Positions 1-6,826 of a stretch of DNA of 11,516 bases are shown in pieces. Both the position numbers and the translations under genes were made by a program. Every line of letters starts with the position of its first letter. Within the stretch, counting starts at the first letter, position 1. The notes under the pieces were generated by a model. The model ran no database searches. It saw nothing but the letters and a program-made list of their open reading frames with translations, and was not told the DNA's origin. The DNA is taken from NCBI GenBank assembly GCA_030749275.1, contig JASMKJ010000212.1:1-11516 (forward strand), written 5' to 3'. The DNA is from Acidimicrobiales bacterium (GTDB lineage: Bacteria > Actinomycetota > Acidimicrobiia > Acidimicrobiales > Poriferisodalaceae).

Positions 1-1411
1 TGATGCTTTTCTTTCCCTGTCCCCATTGATTGAAATAGCCGTTGCTATCAACGGAAGCTTCGTGGTTGACCGAAAATAGGGGGAGGCGGCGACCTAGGTC
101 GGGCGCCTGTTGTGATTCGACTTTGATTACTTCCGCTCCGAGATGCGCTAGGTGCATGGTGCAGAACGGTCCGGCCCACACCCATGTGAAGTCGGCGACG
201 GTGACTCCCTCCAAAGGAAGCGACCGTTGCTTTCCCTCAACCAAATCGTTTCGCGTGTGTTGCTCGAAGCTGGCGTCTTGATCCGCCCCTAACACGGGAG
301 CCGGTGTGCGGATTGATGACCAGGGTTTCGACAGGCGAGCAACCGGTCCTGGGAGTGTGATTGTTCCAAGCCCCGGCTGATCTACTTCTACGAGAAATCC
401 TCGCTCTCGGAGGTGAGGGTCATCCAGCATTTGTTGGATCGTGTTCACCGGCGCAAATCCGATGCGGTTTCCCTGACCAAGATGGAAGAGATCCATGACG
501 CGTTGCGGTGCTGCCCACTCCCCCAACCACATATGCAATAGATCTTCTGCGTTTGACCGCCCGTCTTGGGTGTCAAAAATTTCCATTTCTGCCCACTCTG
601 GGGAACCCATAACCTCTTTAAGTCGGACCCATTGGTCATTTTCCACGCACACTATGAAGATCCGTCCATCTGCTACTTCGAATATGCGCCAAGGGTTGAG
701 AATTCGGGTGCCCGTCCTTCCAGGCACCTCACCTAGGTAACTCCAGCTGATGAAACCAGCTTCGAGCATGCTCGACACATACGCCATCCCGGCGAGGTCG
801 AGGTGTTCACCTTGACCAGTGCACAGGGCACGATCAAGGGCACCAAGGCCAACCGTTGCCGCTGCGAATCCGATCTGGAAGCCGGCTTGTTGGCCAGCTG
901 GCTTCAGCGGCGGGAGTTCCGGTTCATCCGAACAGCCCGGTGTCATCCAACCCCAACCTCCTCCGTGAATGAGTTGGAGATCTTCAGCGCGCCAGCTCGA
1001 ATATGGACCCGACCGGCCAAAGGGGGTTACCGAAACAGTGACTAGCGATGGATATTCGTGCGAGAGGTCATTTTCATCTAGTCCAATTCCGTTTGCCGTA
1101 TCCGGGGATAGGTCGTGGATGAGGAGGTCGGCCTCGCGTATCAATTCATGGAGGCGAGATACATCGCTGGGGTCTGTGAGATCCGCAACGATGCTGCGCT
1201 TATTGAGATTGAGGTGGGTAAACAGCCCGCTCTGAGAAATGTCAGGTAGGCCGGGATAGGGTCCGCGGTGTCTGGCAACGTCTCCGTTTGGCGGTTCCAC
1301 CTTGATTACGTCAGCCCCCAGGTCGGCGATGAGCCGGGTTGCCCATGGGACGGCAATCATTTGGCCAACTTCAATTACTCGGATTCCTTCGAGCCCTTGC
1401 ATTTCCCCCAT
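1..1411 (-). CDS. Two-domain CaiB/BaiF family CoA-transferase (partial, runs off left edge)
   Basis: Family III CoA-transferases move CoA between carboxylic acids through an aspartyl-CoA thioester in the cytoplasm. Reading the minus strand from ATG 1411 gives 470 uninterrupted codons to the window edge, with no stop. An in-frame TAG lies four codons upstream, so the start is ATG 1411 or ATG 1402; no strong Shine-Dalgarno decides between them. Residues 1-~390 form one complete CaiB/BaiF domain: the N-terminal LGADVIKVEP motif at 31-40, the NLNKRS segment, and GEHLDLAG with D205 in the place of the catalytic aspartate. At about residue 398 a second N-terminal CaiB domain begins (LPLEGVTVADF), repeating LGAEVIKVES at 424-433 and NQWGQGKKS near the edge. 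Single-domain relatives are about 400 residues, so the full protein is probably near 800. The substrate is unknown. The gene is divergent from the CMD-like gene. Family assignment is firm; the fusion is directly seen, but the second active site lies outside the window. Confidence 0.93.
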   Translation of the reverse strand, partial: MGEMQGLEGIRVIEVGQMIAVPWATRLIADLGADVIKVEPPNGDVARHRGPYPGLPDISQSGLFTHLNLNKRSIVADLTDPSDVSRLHELIREADLLIHDLSPDTANGIGLDENDLSHEYPSLVTVSVTPFGRSGPYSSWRAEDLQLIHGGGWGWMTPGCSDEPELPPLKPAGQQAGFQIGFAAATVGLGALDRALCTGQGEHLDLAGMAYVSSMLEAGFISWSYLGEVPGRTGTRILNPWRIFEVADGRIFIVCVENDQWVRLKEVMGSPEWAEMEIFDTQDGRSNAEDLLHMWLGEWAAPQRVMDLFHLGQGNRIGFAPVNTIQQMLDDPHLRERGFLVEVDQPGLGTITLPGPVARLSKPWSSIRTPAPVLGADQDASFEQHTRNDLVEGKQRSLPLEGVTVADFTWVWAGPFCTMHLAHLGAEVIKVESQQAPDLGRRLPLFSVNHEASVDSNGYFNQWGQGKKSI

Positions 1412-1526
1412 CCGAATTCGAACCTATGCGCCGACCAAGCATGCCTCACAGCAGCGATTCATGCACAAGCCGACACCCGCGGCGTAGATGTGATGCACTG
1501 TCTAACACCAGTCCGAAGGGGAAATC
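1412..1526. promoter_or_regulatory. Divergent intergenic region (CoA-transferase / CMD-like gene)
   Basis: These 115 bases separate two divergent starts, so promoters for both genes must lie here or within the flanking coding ends. I see a short palindrome CGAATTCG at 1413-1420, just upstream of the CoA-transferase start, and a GCATGC palindrome near 1440. No convincing -35/-10 pair is visible on either strand. The region is called regulatory from its position only. Confidence 0.3.
1515..1521 (+). promoter_or_regulatory. Ribosome binding site of the CMD-like gene
   Basis: GAAGGGG lies 5 bases before ATG 1527. This supports that start over other in-frame codons and argues against the overlapping longer reading frame (1268-1759), which is the antisense shadow of the CoA-transferase. 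Confidence 0.55.
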
Positions 1527-2354
1527 ATGGAGAACCGCACCTACGAGGAACGTCACAACGCCGCTCTCGAAATATTCGATGGTTTCATGGGCGGCGCAGT
1601 TGCAGAACCCGAACGCGGCGCCCGCTCTTTTCGCCGTCAACACGGAGCGTTAGGAAGTTTTGCTTTCGATGTGGTTATGGGCGACGTGTGGGCCCGGCCT
1701 CAATTGAGTCGTCGCGATCGCAGCCTCATAGTTATTTCTGTTCTCGCGACGATTGGTAGCACCGAAGAACTTTCGTTGCACACGCAGGTCGGTCTCAACA
1801 ACGGCCTGTCTCGAAGCGAAATCGAAGAATTACTAATCCATGTAGCTGCATATGCGGGGTTTCCCATGGCTATGCAGGCAAGTCGAGTTGTCACGGAACG
1901 TTTTTGTCAGATCGATGGTGTTGACCGTCTCCCCGAAAGGTCAGGGGCGGAAGAACTCGACGACGAAGAGCGTCGCTCTCGAGCGCACGATGTCCGAAAA
2001 TCGTTGACCGGTGGTCGATGCGCAGACGATGTTGATGCCGATTACGCCGCAATGGTCGAACATCTTGGCGATGTCGGTGTGATCGCCTATCACTGGGCGT
2101 TCGGCGATCTGTGGGCTCGGGACGAGATGAATCGTCGTGATCGGAGTCTGGTCGTCATTGCGATTCTCACTGTCTTGAGCAGAATCGACGAGCTGGCATT
2201 CCATGTGCCAGCCGGTTTGAATCACGGTTTAAGTCGAGAAGAGATCGAAGAGATCATGGTGCAAATGACTATTTACGGCGGAATACCAAGAGCAGTTGAA
2301 GGAATTCGCGCCGCTAAACAAGCATTCGCAAAGATTGATTCTCGAAAATCTTGA
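1527..2354 (+). CDS. Tandem-duplicated carboxymuconolactone decarboxylase-like protein
   Basis: The protein has 275 residues and contains two copies of the CMD (PcaC/AhpD-fold) helical domain. Copy 1 is roughly residues 52-120 and copy 2 roughly 193-262. Both share the order GD(V/L)WAR, RRDRSL, EL-x2-H, GL(S)R-x-EIEE, and YxG(F/I)P, which shows internal duplication. Neither copy has the CxxC redox pair of AhpD, so a PcaC-like (4-carboxymuconolactone decarboxylase or lactone-type) role is more likely than peroxidase chemistry; the E-x3-H element characteristic of the family is present in both (E81..H85 and E222..H226). Typical CMD domains are about 100-130 residues, so this is a two-domain member. 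It is preceded by a good Shine-Dalgarno. It converges with the crotonase-family gene with 17 bases between the stops and no clear terminator. The exact reaction is not known; in this setting it may act on a lactone or beta-oxo acid intermediate, which is inference. Confidence 0.9.
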   Translation: MENRTYEERHNAALEIFDGFMGGAVAEPERGARSFRRQHGALGSFAFDVVMGDVWARPQLSRRDRSLIVISVLATIGSTEELSLHTQVGLNNGLSRSEIEELLIHVAAYAGFPMAMQASRVVTERFCQIDGVDRLPERSGAEELDDEERRSRAHDVRKSLTGGRCADDVDADYAAMVEHLGDVGVIAYHWAFGDLWARDEMNRRDRSLVVIAILTVLSRIDELAFHVPAGLNHGLSREEIEEIMVQMTIYGGIPRAVEGIRAAKQAFAKIDSRKS

Positions 2355-2371
2355 AACTCTGGCGCTGGTTC

Positions 2372-3163
2372 TTAGCCGAAATTTCCGAAGCGAGCTTGAG
2401 CGTCCGATGTCTTTATGGCCCGAGCCGAGGCATCTCCGTCAAATTCTGACAAGTCACCCATGCGGCTGAGTTGGCTGTACCCACGCATTTGATACTTCGA
2501 CATTTGTACCGACATCGACGGCAGAGCAAGTATCCGTTCCGTCCAACGGTCGACAGCAGAGTCCAAATCGCTTTCGCTGTCGACGACTTCGTGAACCAAG
2601 CCCCACTCCGCTGCTTTGGTTCCGTCTACTCGCTCGGAGGTAACTATCATCTGTCGGGCGCGTGCGGCACCGATTTCGTGAATCAATCGAGGTGTCGCTC
2701 CCCACGGCAGCGGCACACCGAGTTCAACTTCCGGGACGTAAAAGAGAGCGTCCGCAGCTGAGATCCTGAAGTCACACGAAGTAGCGAAGCAACAACCTCC
2801 TCCAATGGCATGACCATGAACACGTGCGATAGTTACAACTTCGCAATCTTCTATGGCTCTTGCGGCCCTCCGCCCCAACTGTCCTAGGTACCTGGCTTCC
2901 AAGTCGTTCGTCGGGTCCGACAGCGTTTCTTTTCGATCGGCTCCCGCACAAAAGGACTTCCCTCTACCGCCAAGAACGGCGACACGAAATTCTGATTGGC
3001 TGTTCAATGCACTGAACAGATCACCGACTTCTTGAACCATTTGTTGGTTGTGAGCGTTCCGTGATTCGGGTCGGTTGAACCAGATGCGCAAGACTTCGCC
3101 ATCGGGGTCGAGTTCAATTGTCTCAAGGTCGAGATGAAAGGCCATTGCCGTAGTCTTGCCCAT
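2372..3163 (-). CDS. Enoyl-CoA hydratase/isomerase (crotonase) family protein with altered active site
   Basis: This 263-residue protein has crotonase-fold landmarks: the RPESRNA segment near the N-terminus, the oxyanion-hole motif GKSFCAGAD at 68-76, the second oxyanion segment HGHAIGGGC around 116-124, CDFRIS at 130-135, and VPEVELG at 143-149. In classical hydratases the residue after GGGC is the first catalytic glutamate (Glu144 of the rat mitochondrial enzyme) and the glutamate of the PE motif is the second (Glu164). Here the first position is Cys125, while Glu145 is kept at the expected 20-residue distance. This suggests isomerase, hydrolase, lyase or another crotonase reaction rather than ordinary hydration. 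The start could be ATG 3163 or ATG 3145; neither has a strong Shine-Dalgarno, and the domain begins just after the second. It is the last gene of the minus-strand operon, 56 bases after the MFS gene. The family is firm and the reaction uncertain. Confidence 0.92.
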   Translation of the reverse strand: MGKTTAMAFHLDLETIELDPDGEVLRIWFNRPESRNAHNQQMVQEVGDLFSALNSQSEFRVAVLGGRGKSFCAGADRKETLSDPTNDLEARYLGQLGRRAARAIEDCEVVTIARVHGHAIGGGCCFATSCDFRISAADALFYVPEVELGVPLPWGATPRLIHEIGAARARQMIVTSERVDGTKAAEWGLVHEVVDSESDLDSAVDRWTERILALPSMSVQMSKYQMRGYSQLSRMGDLSEFDGDASARAIKTSDAQARFGNFG

Positions 3164-3175
3164 AGTTGATGTCGA

Positions 3176-3200
3176 GGGCCAAACAACTTTGGTGTTTCCC
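3176..3200. repeat. Imperfect inverted repeat between MFS and crotonase genes
   Basis: On the plus strand the arms GGG/CCC and AAACA/TGTTT flank a 7-base loop (ACTTTGG), with a two-base CC bulge on one side. A nested alternative is CCAAA-CAAC-TTTGG at 3179-3192. It sits in the 56-base gap just upstream of the crotonase start. No U-run follows on the minus strand, so it is not a standard intrinsic terminator. It could be an operator or an mRNA processing hairpin, or chance. Confidence 0.35.
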
Positions 3201-3219
3201 GCGAACAGATTACGAAGAG

Positions 3220-4677
3220 TTATTGGGAACTTTGTTTCCGGGACTTCGTGGCAAACAACGGTGCCGAGTAGCCAAGCGCAGCGATGGCCGCTGCAAATAG
3301 AAAGGTTGTTCTTAGTCTTCCCAAGGACATATCAGCGCCCGCAAACGCCAGCATCGATTGAATTCCTAGGATCATGCCCATCCACATCACTGTCTGGTTC
3401 ATGCCGTTGGCGATACCTAGATCGGCATCGTCGACAGAGTTGGCAACCATGGTCTGATATGCAGGAGAGCCGATACCTGCTGAGACTCCAGACAAGACCA
3501 AGCCCACCATGATGACCGCCAAACCGAAGTTCGTGGGATCGCTTCCGTAGGCGAAGGCGAGCATTGAGCAGATCATCGCCGTCGACCCCACGACCATGGG
3601 TAGCCTCATGCCCACTTTGGTCACAAGGGTTCCACCCAAGGGTGAAGCAATAGCAAAGACTCCAGGTCTAGGAACCATGAGCAGCGCAGCTGCCCCTACT
3701 GAATAGCCGTATGGTCCCTGCAAGACACCGGGTATGACGACAAACGCACCCATGTAGGCAAATTGGTTGCAAGCCGCTGAACCAAGCGGAAGCGCGAAAG
3801 TTGGTTTTGAAAAGAGACGAATATCCAAAAGGGGTGACGGGACTCGTTTTTCCCATATGACGAACACCGAATACAGGGGCAAGCTGAAAGCAATCAAGAG
3901 AAGGGTGGGGAGGTCCGTGAGGAGTGACCCGCCATTGGTGGTGACTTTCGGTATGCGCGTGATGGCGAGGAGGATGAGGAGAGTCGCCGAAGCCAAGAAG
4001 AGGGCGCCCATCCAGTCGATCGAGGTGCGTTCCCCTTTTGGGATTGGCTTCACAACAATGATTGCGAGCAGTGTGGCTATAGCGCCAACGACCCCAAACA
4101 TGGCGAAAACGGATCTCCATCCGAGGATGTCGAGTAGCGGGCCGCCTGCGACGACTCCAATTGTTGGGGCGCCCGTCATAGCGAACTGAAACCATCCAAC
4201 GGCCTTTGCTCGTTCTTCCGCGCCAAAGGAGTGCATCAGCAATGCCATGCCGCTCGGCATGAGCAGTGCTCCGCTTATCCCAAATAGAACCCGGACTGCG
4301 ATAAAGCTTCCGATGTCCCACACCCAATAGTTGGCGATCATGGTTACGGTCATTCCGACCAAGCCGAAAATAAATGTGTTCCGGTGGCCATAGATGTCGC
4401 CGAGCTTTCCTCCTGCGGGAGTGCCGACAGCCATGGCGAGCATCAGTCCGGTGAGGACCCAACCAGCGTTGGCGGTTGAAGTGTTCATGTCGGCCGCGAT
4501 GGTTGGAAGGGCCGCTGTAACTAGGGTCATCAGGGAACCGAAGCCCAGGACCGATAGCGCTATCACCCATAGCAGTAACCAACGATATTCGGAGCTAGTC
4601 CGTGAATCTTGTGCATCCCATTCCCGCGGTTCGACGCGCCAAATGTTTGGTTCTGTTGCGGAAGGGGTAGGGCTCAC
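3220..4677 (-). CDS. MFS transporter, DHA2 (EmrB/QacA-like) drug:proton antiporter type
   Basis: A 485-residue integral membrane protein with a hydrophilic N-terminal tail of about 31 residues and then many hydrophobic segments, consistent with the 14-helix DHA2 group (usual length about 450-520). Visible signatures are motif A, GGKLGDIYGHRNTF, at 89-102 between helices 2 and 3; R129 followed by a glycine-rich segment (motif B); and the antiporter motif C with GAPTIGVVAGGP at 169-180 followed by LGWR at 185-188. Motif C is typical of proton-driven exporters. The start is GTG 4677: an in-frame TAA lies directly before it, with GGAG three bases away, so no longer start is possible. It lies 78 bases after the short-chain dehydrogenase in the same operon. 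Export of a toxic substrate or pathway intermediate is the likeliest role, but import of an organic acid cannot be excluded. Confidence 0.92.
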   Translation of the reverse strand: MSPTPSATEPNIWRVEPREWDAQDSRTSSEYRWLLLWVIALSVLGFGSLMTLVTAALPTIAADMNTSTANAGWVLTGLMLAMAVGTPAGGKLGDIYGHRNTFIFGLVGMTVTMIANYWVWDIGSFIAVRVLFGISGALLMPSGMALLMHSFGAEERAKAVGWFQFAMTGAPTIGVVAGGPLLDILGWRSVFAMFGVVGAIATLLAIIVVKPIPKGERTSIDWMGALFLASATLLILLAITRIPKVTTNGGSLLTDLPTLLLIAFSLPLYSVFVIWEKRVPSPLLDIRLFSKPTFALPLGSAACNQFAYMGAFVVIPGVLQGPYGYSVGAAALLMVPRPGVFAIASPLGGTLVTKVGMRLPMVVGSTAMICSMLAFAYGSDPTNFGLAVIMVGLVLSGVSAGIGSPAYQTMVANSVDDADLGIANGMNQTVMWMGMILGIQSMLAFAGADMSLGRLRTTFLFAAAIAALGYSAPLFATKSRKQSSQ

Positions 4678-4755
4678 TTACTCCAAGTATGTAGGTTTCA
4701 GGAAATTTTTCTACATAATCTTAGATTTTTGATTTTTCTTAGATTTCGGATTTCG
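4678..4755 (-). promoter_or_regulatory. AT-rich intergenic segment with short direct repeats, possible promoter
   Basis: The gap between the short-chain dehydrogenase stop and the MFS GTG start is far more AT-rich than the surrounding sequence. On the plus strand TCTTAGATTT occurs at 4719-4728 and again at 4737-4746 (18-base period), and GATTT occurs four times between 4724 and 4753. Read in the gene direction this is a series of AAATC units followed by a TATGTA-like hexamer. It could be an internal promoter or activator site for the MFS-crotonase pair, or an AU-rich mRNA processing region. No hairpin is visible. The function is inferred. Confidence 0.35.
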
Positions 4756-5580
4756 TCATCTAGTGAGACGTTGATCCTCGAGCATTGCGCGCGACTGGTT
4801 GACAGCAATTTCTCCCATCTCGGGGTGCGTCAAAATCCAGAACTTTTCGTTGACGATTGCATCAAGAACCATGGGCCCAACTTCCGCGGGGTCCATGCCG
4901 CTCGCCAGCGTCCGAGTCAGCAAATCCCAAAATTTCTGACCTTGTTCCGAGTCAGCATGTTGTGCCGCGTCTTCGGGGTCCCTGTTCCTCTCGCTGTCCA
5001 CAATGTTGGTGTTAATGGGACCGGGACAAAGCACCGAAGCACGGACCTTGGAGTCCCGCCATCGCAGATCGCGCTCTAGGGAAGCCATCAATGCAACCAC
5101 GCCGTGCTTCGCGACGTTGTACGCACCTAGTGATGCACCGGCGTAGAGTCCCGCCATGGAGGCGGTTGAGTTGATATGACCTTCCCCTTGTTCTTCAATG
5201 AGAGGCAAGAAGGTTTCGACACCGTAGATCGGCCCCCATAAGTCGATGTCTAAGGTCCATTTCCAGTCAGCTATCGAAGTGTTGCCTACTGGAGCTCCGA
5301 CTCCGACGCCCGCGTTGTTGCATAGCACGTGCACTGCGCCGAATTCATTGAGGGTTTGTTCCGCTAGGGCTTCAACGTCACCGAGCTTTGATACGTCAGT
5401 TCGCACGCCGATGACTTGATGTCCTGCCTGGGCCAGTTCGCTAGTTGTTTCTTCAAGCACGTCCTCTTCTATATCGGCCAAAACCACTTTCATTCCCGAA
5501 TCAGCAAACGTCCGAGCCATTGCAAGGCCCATGCCGCTCGCTGCCCCAGTCACGACTGCTACTTTGCCATTCACATCCAC
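4756..5580 (-). CDS. Short-chain dehydrogenase/reductase (classical SDR)
   Basis: A 274-residue classical SDR, a cytoplasmic NAD(P)-dependent oxidoreductase for an alcohol/ketone pair. The cofactor motif TGAASGMG is at 11-18. An acidic residue, D36, ends the second beta strand and points to NAD(H). NNAG is at 88-91, and the catalytic residues are S141, Y154 and K158 (YNVAK), with the usual 13-residue S-Y spacing. The fourth tetrad residue, usually Asn in the vNlxG motif, appears as Asp113 (DIDLWG), which occurs in some SDR subfamilies. The start is GTG 5580, supported by AGGAG at 5589-5593 with an 8-base spacer; GTG 5574 is an alternative. It lies 40 bases downstream of the zinc alcohol dehydrogenase, which suggests sequential or paired oxidation steps. 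The substrate is not identifiable. Confidence 0.94.
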   Translation of the reverse strand: MDVNGKVAVVTGAASGMGLAMARTFADSGMKVVLADIEEDVLEETTSELAQAGHQVIGVRTDVSKLGDVEALAEQTLNEFGAVHVLCNNAGVGVGAPVGNTSIADWKWTLDIDLWGPIYGVETFLPLIEEQGEGHINSTASMAGLYAGASLGAYNVAKHGVVALMASLERDLRWRDSKVRASVLCPGPINTNIVDSERNRDPEDAAQHADSEQGQKFWDLLTRTLASGMDPAEVGPMVLDAIVNEKFWILTHPEMGEIAVNQSRAMLEDQRLTR

Positions 5581-5588
5581 GACATAAG

Positions 5589-5593
5589 CTCCT
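5589..5593 (-). promoter_or_regulatory. Ribosome binding site of the SDR gene
   Basis: AGGAG on the minus strand, 8 bases before GTG 5580. It decides in favour of a GTG start. The nearby ATG at 5585 is out of frame and reaches a stop after four codons. Confidence 0.6.
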
Positions 5594-5620
5594 GCTGTTG
5601 TTGCTTAACGGGTTGAGCGT

Positions 5621-6712
5621 TCAAGAAAAGTCGATGACGGTTCGAGCCCCGACCTTTTGACGCATCTGCTCGTATCCCTCGTTGATCTGCTCAAGATGGA
5701 TGTGGCTAGAAATCATCTCATCTAACATGAGTCGCCCGTCAAGGTACATATCTACGTAGCGCGGCATATCGACACGGAACGAGTTTGATCCCATCATCGA
5801 ACCTTGGAGCCGCTTCTCCATCATGAAGACTTCATAGCCGGGAATTTCGATCTTCTCGCCGAAGGGCATCATTCCTACGATGACAGTCGTGCCACCCAGT
5901 TTGGATGCAGACCATGCTTGCTCGCAGGTGGCTTTAAGACCAATGCATTCGAAGGCGTAGTCGACTCCGCCTTTGGTCATTTCATGGATTGCCGCGACGG
6001 CATCTGTTTCAGCGCCATTTACGGTGTCCGTGGCTCCGACTGAACGAGCTGTCTCTAGTTTGTCGGCGGTAACGTCAACCGAGATAATCCGACCTGCACC
6101 CGCAATTCGAGCACCCTGAACTGCTGAAAGACCAATGCCTCCGGCTCCGAACACGGCCACGGTTGATCCTGGTTCGATTTTCGCGGTTTTGAAGACGGCT
6201 CCAACTCCGGTGGTGACACCGCAGCCGATGAGCGCGGCACGATCCAACGGCATGTCATCACGGATACCGACAACAGCGTTTTGATGCACCAACATTTCCT
6301 CGGCAAACCCTCCGAGACGAGCAAATTGCGCGACTGCTGTGCCATCACTTTTCGCTAATCGTGGTGTGACGTCATCGGGTCGACTTACCGCGGCGTTATT
6401 CCGACAGAGGTTGGGGCGGCCCGTCAAGCAGAGGTCACAGTTACCGCAAAAAACTGAGAGACAGGTGATGACGTGATCACCTGGCTTGACATAGGCGACA
6501 TCGTCACCCACAGCTTGAACTATTCCTGCGCTTTCGTGGCCCATCACTGCAGGTAACTGGGTTTGCCAGGCGGCATCCATGAAGTGGAGGTCGCTGTGAC
6601 ATAAGCCAGCGTTTACCACTTGGACTAGAACTTCGTTGGGTCCAGGTTTGTCTATTGAGATGTCTTCGATCTCTAGTTCACCTGGAATCTGGTTTAGAAC
6701 AGCTGCCTTCAT
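5621..6712 (-). CDS. Zinc-dependent medium-chain alcohol dehydrogenase
   Basis: A 363-residue cytoplasmic MDR enzyme that oxidises alcohols to aldehydes, or the reverse, with NAD. Catalytic-zinc ligands are C38 (GLCHSD), H59 with E60 (GHE) and C164 (LIGCGVTTG). The structural-zinc set C89, C92, C95 and C103 has the expected spacing. The Rossmann motif GAGGIG at 189-194 is followed by D213 at the end of the next strand, which favours NAD over NADP. The loop between the structural-zinc lobe and the ARLGGFAEE segment resembles the class III/FrmA-like branch, so formaldehyde- or hydroxymethyl-thiol-type substrates are possible, as are longer alcohols. The start ATG 6712 has AGAGGGG at 6722-6728 with a 9-base spacer. 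The gene lies between an MFS gene (114 bases upstream) and the SDR (40 bases downstream) in one operon. All key residues are intact. Confidence 0.95.
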   Translation of the reverse strand: MKAAVLNQIPGELEIEDISIDKPGPNEVLVQVVNAGLCHSDLHFMDAAWQTQLPAVMGHESAGIVQAVGDDVAYVKPGDHVITCLSVFCGNCDLCLTGRPNLCRNNAAVSRPDDVTPRLAKSDGTAVAQFARLGGFAEEMLVHQNAVVGIRDDMPLDRAALIGCGVTTGVGAVFKTAKIEPGSTVAVFGAGGIGLSAVQGARIAGAGRIISVDVTADKLETARSVGATDTVNGAETDAVAAIHEMTKGGVDYAFECIGLKATCEQAWSASKLGGTTVIVGMMPFGEKIEIPGYEVFMMEKRLQGSMMGSNSFRVDMPRYVDMYLDGRLMLDEMISSHIHLEQINEGYEQMRQKVGARTVIDFS

Positions 6713-6721
6713 TACGCCTGT

Positions 6722-6728
6722 CCCCTCT
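6722..6728 (-). promoter_or_regulatory. Ribosome binding site of the alcohol dehydrogenase gene
   Basis: AGAGGGG on the minus strand, 9 bases before ATG 6712, supports this start. The 114-base gap upstream of it holds no hairpin terminator that I can see, so read-through from the MFS gene is likely. Confidence 0.5.
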
Positions 6729-6826
6729 CGAAAGCGTGGAAGGGATCGTAGTCAAGGTGACGGCTTCTGTCATAGGGGAAGTTCCCGTCAGCCACTTATT
6801 TGGTAGCGAATGTGAAATCGTGATTC

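Noticed and set aside
91-100. Perfect palindrome GACCTAGGTC and several other CCTAGG hexamers across the window.
   Set aside because: The count is about what chance predicts for a hexamer in this length, and the sites lie inside coding sequence with no spacing pattern.
1268-1759. A 163-codon open frame on the plus strand overlapping the CoA-transferase and CMD genes.
   Set aside because: It is antisense to a conserved CoA-transferase domain and overlaps the CMD gene out of frame; its translation shows no family features, and the CMD start has its own Shine-Dalgarno.
2355-2371. Possible bidirectional terminator between the convergent CMD and crotonase genes.
   Set aside because: The 17-base gap and flanking ends show no stable stem followed by a T-run on either strand.
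3668-4582. A 304-codon open frame on the minus strand in another frame of the MFS gene.
   Set aside because: The translation is rich in Arg, His and Pro with no motif, while the overlapping frame encodes a complete MFS protein with motifs A and C.
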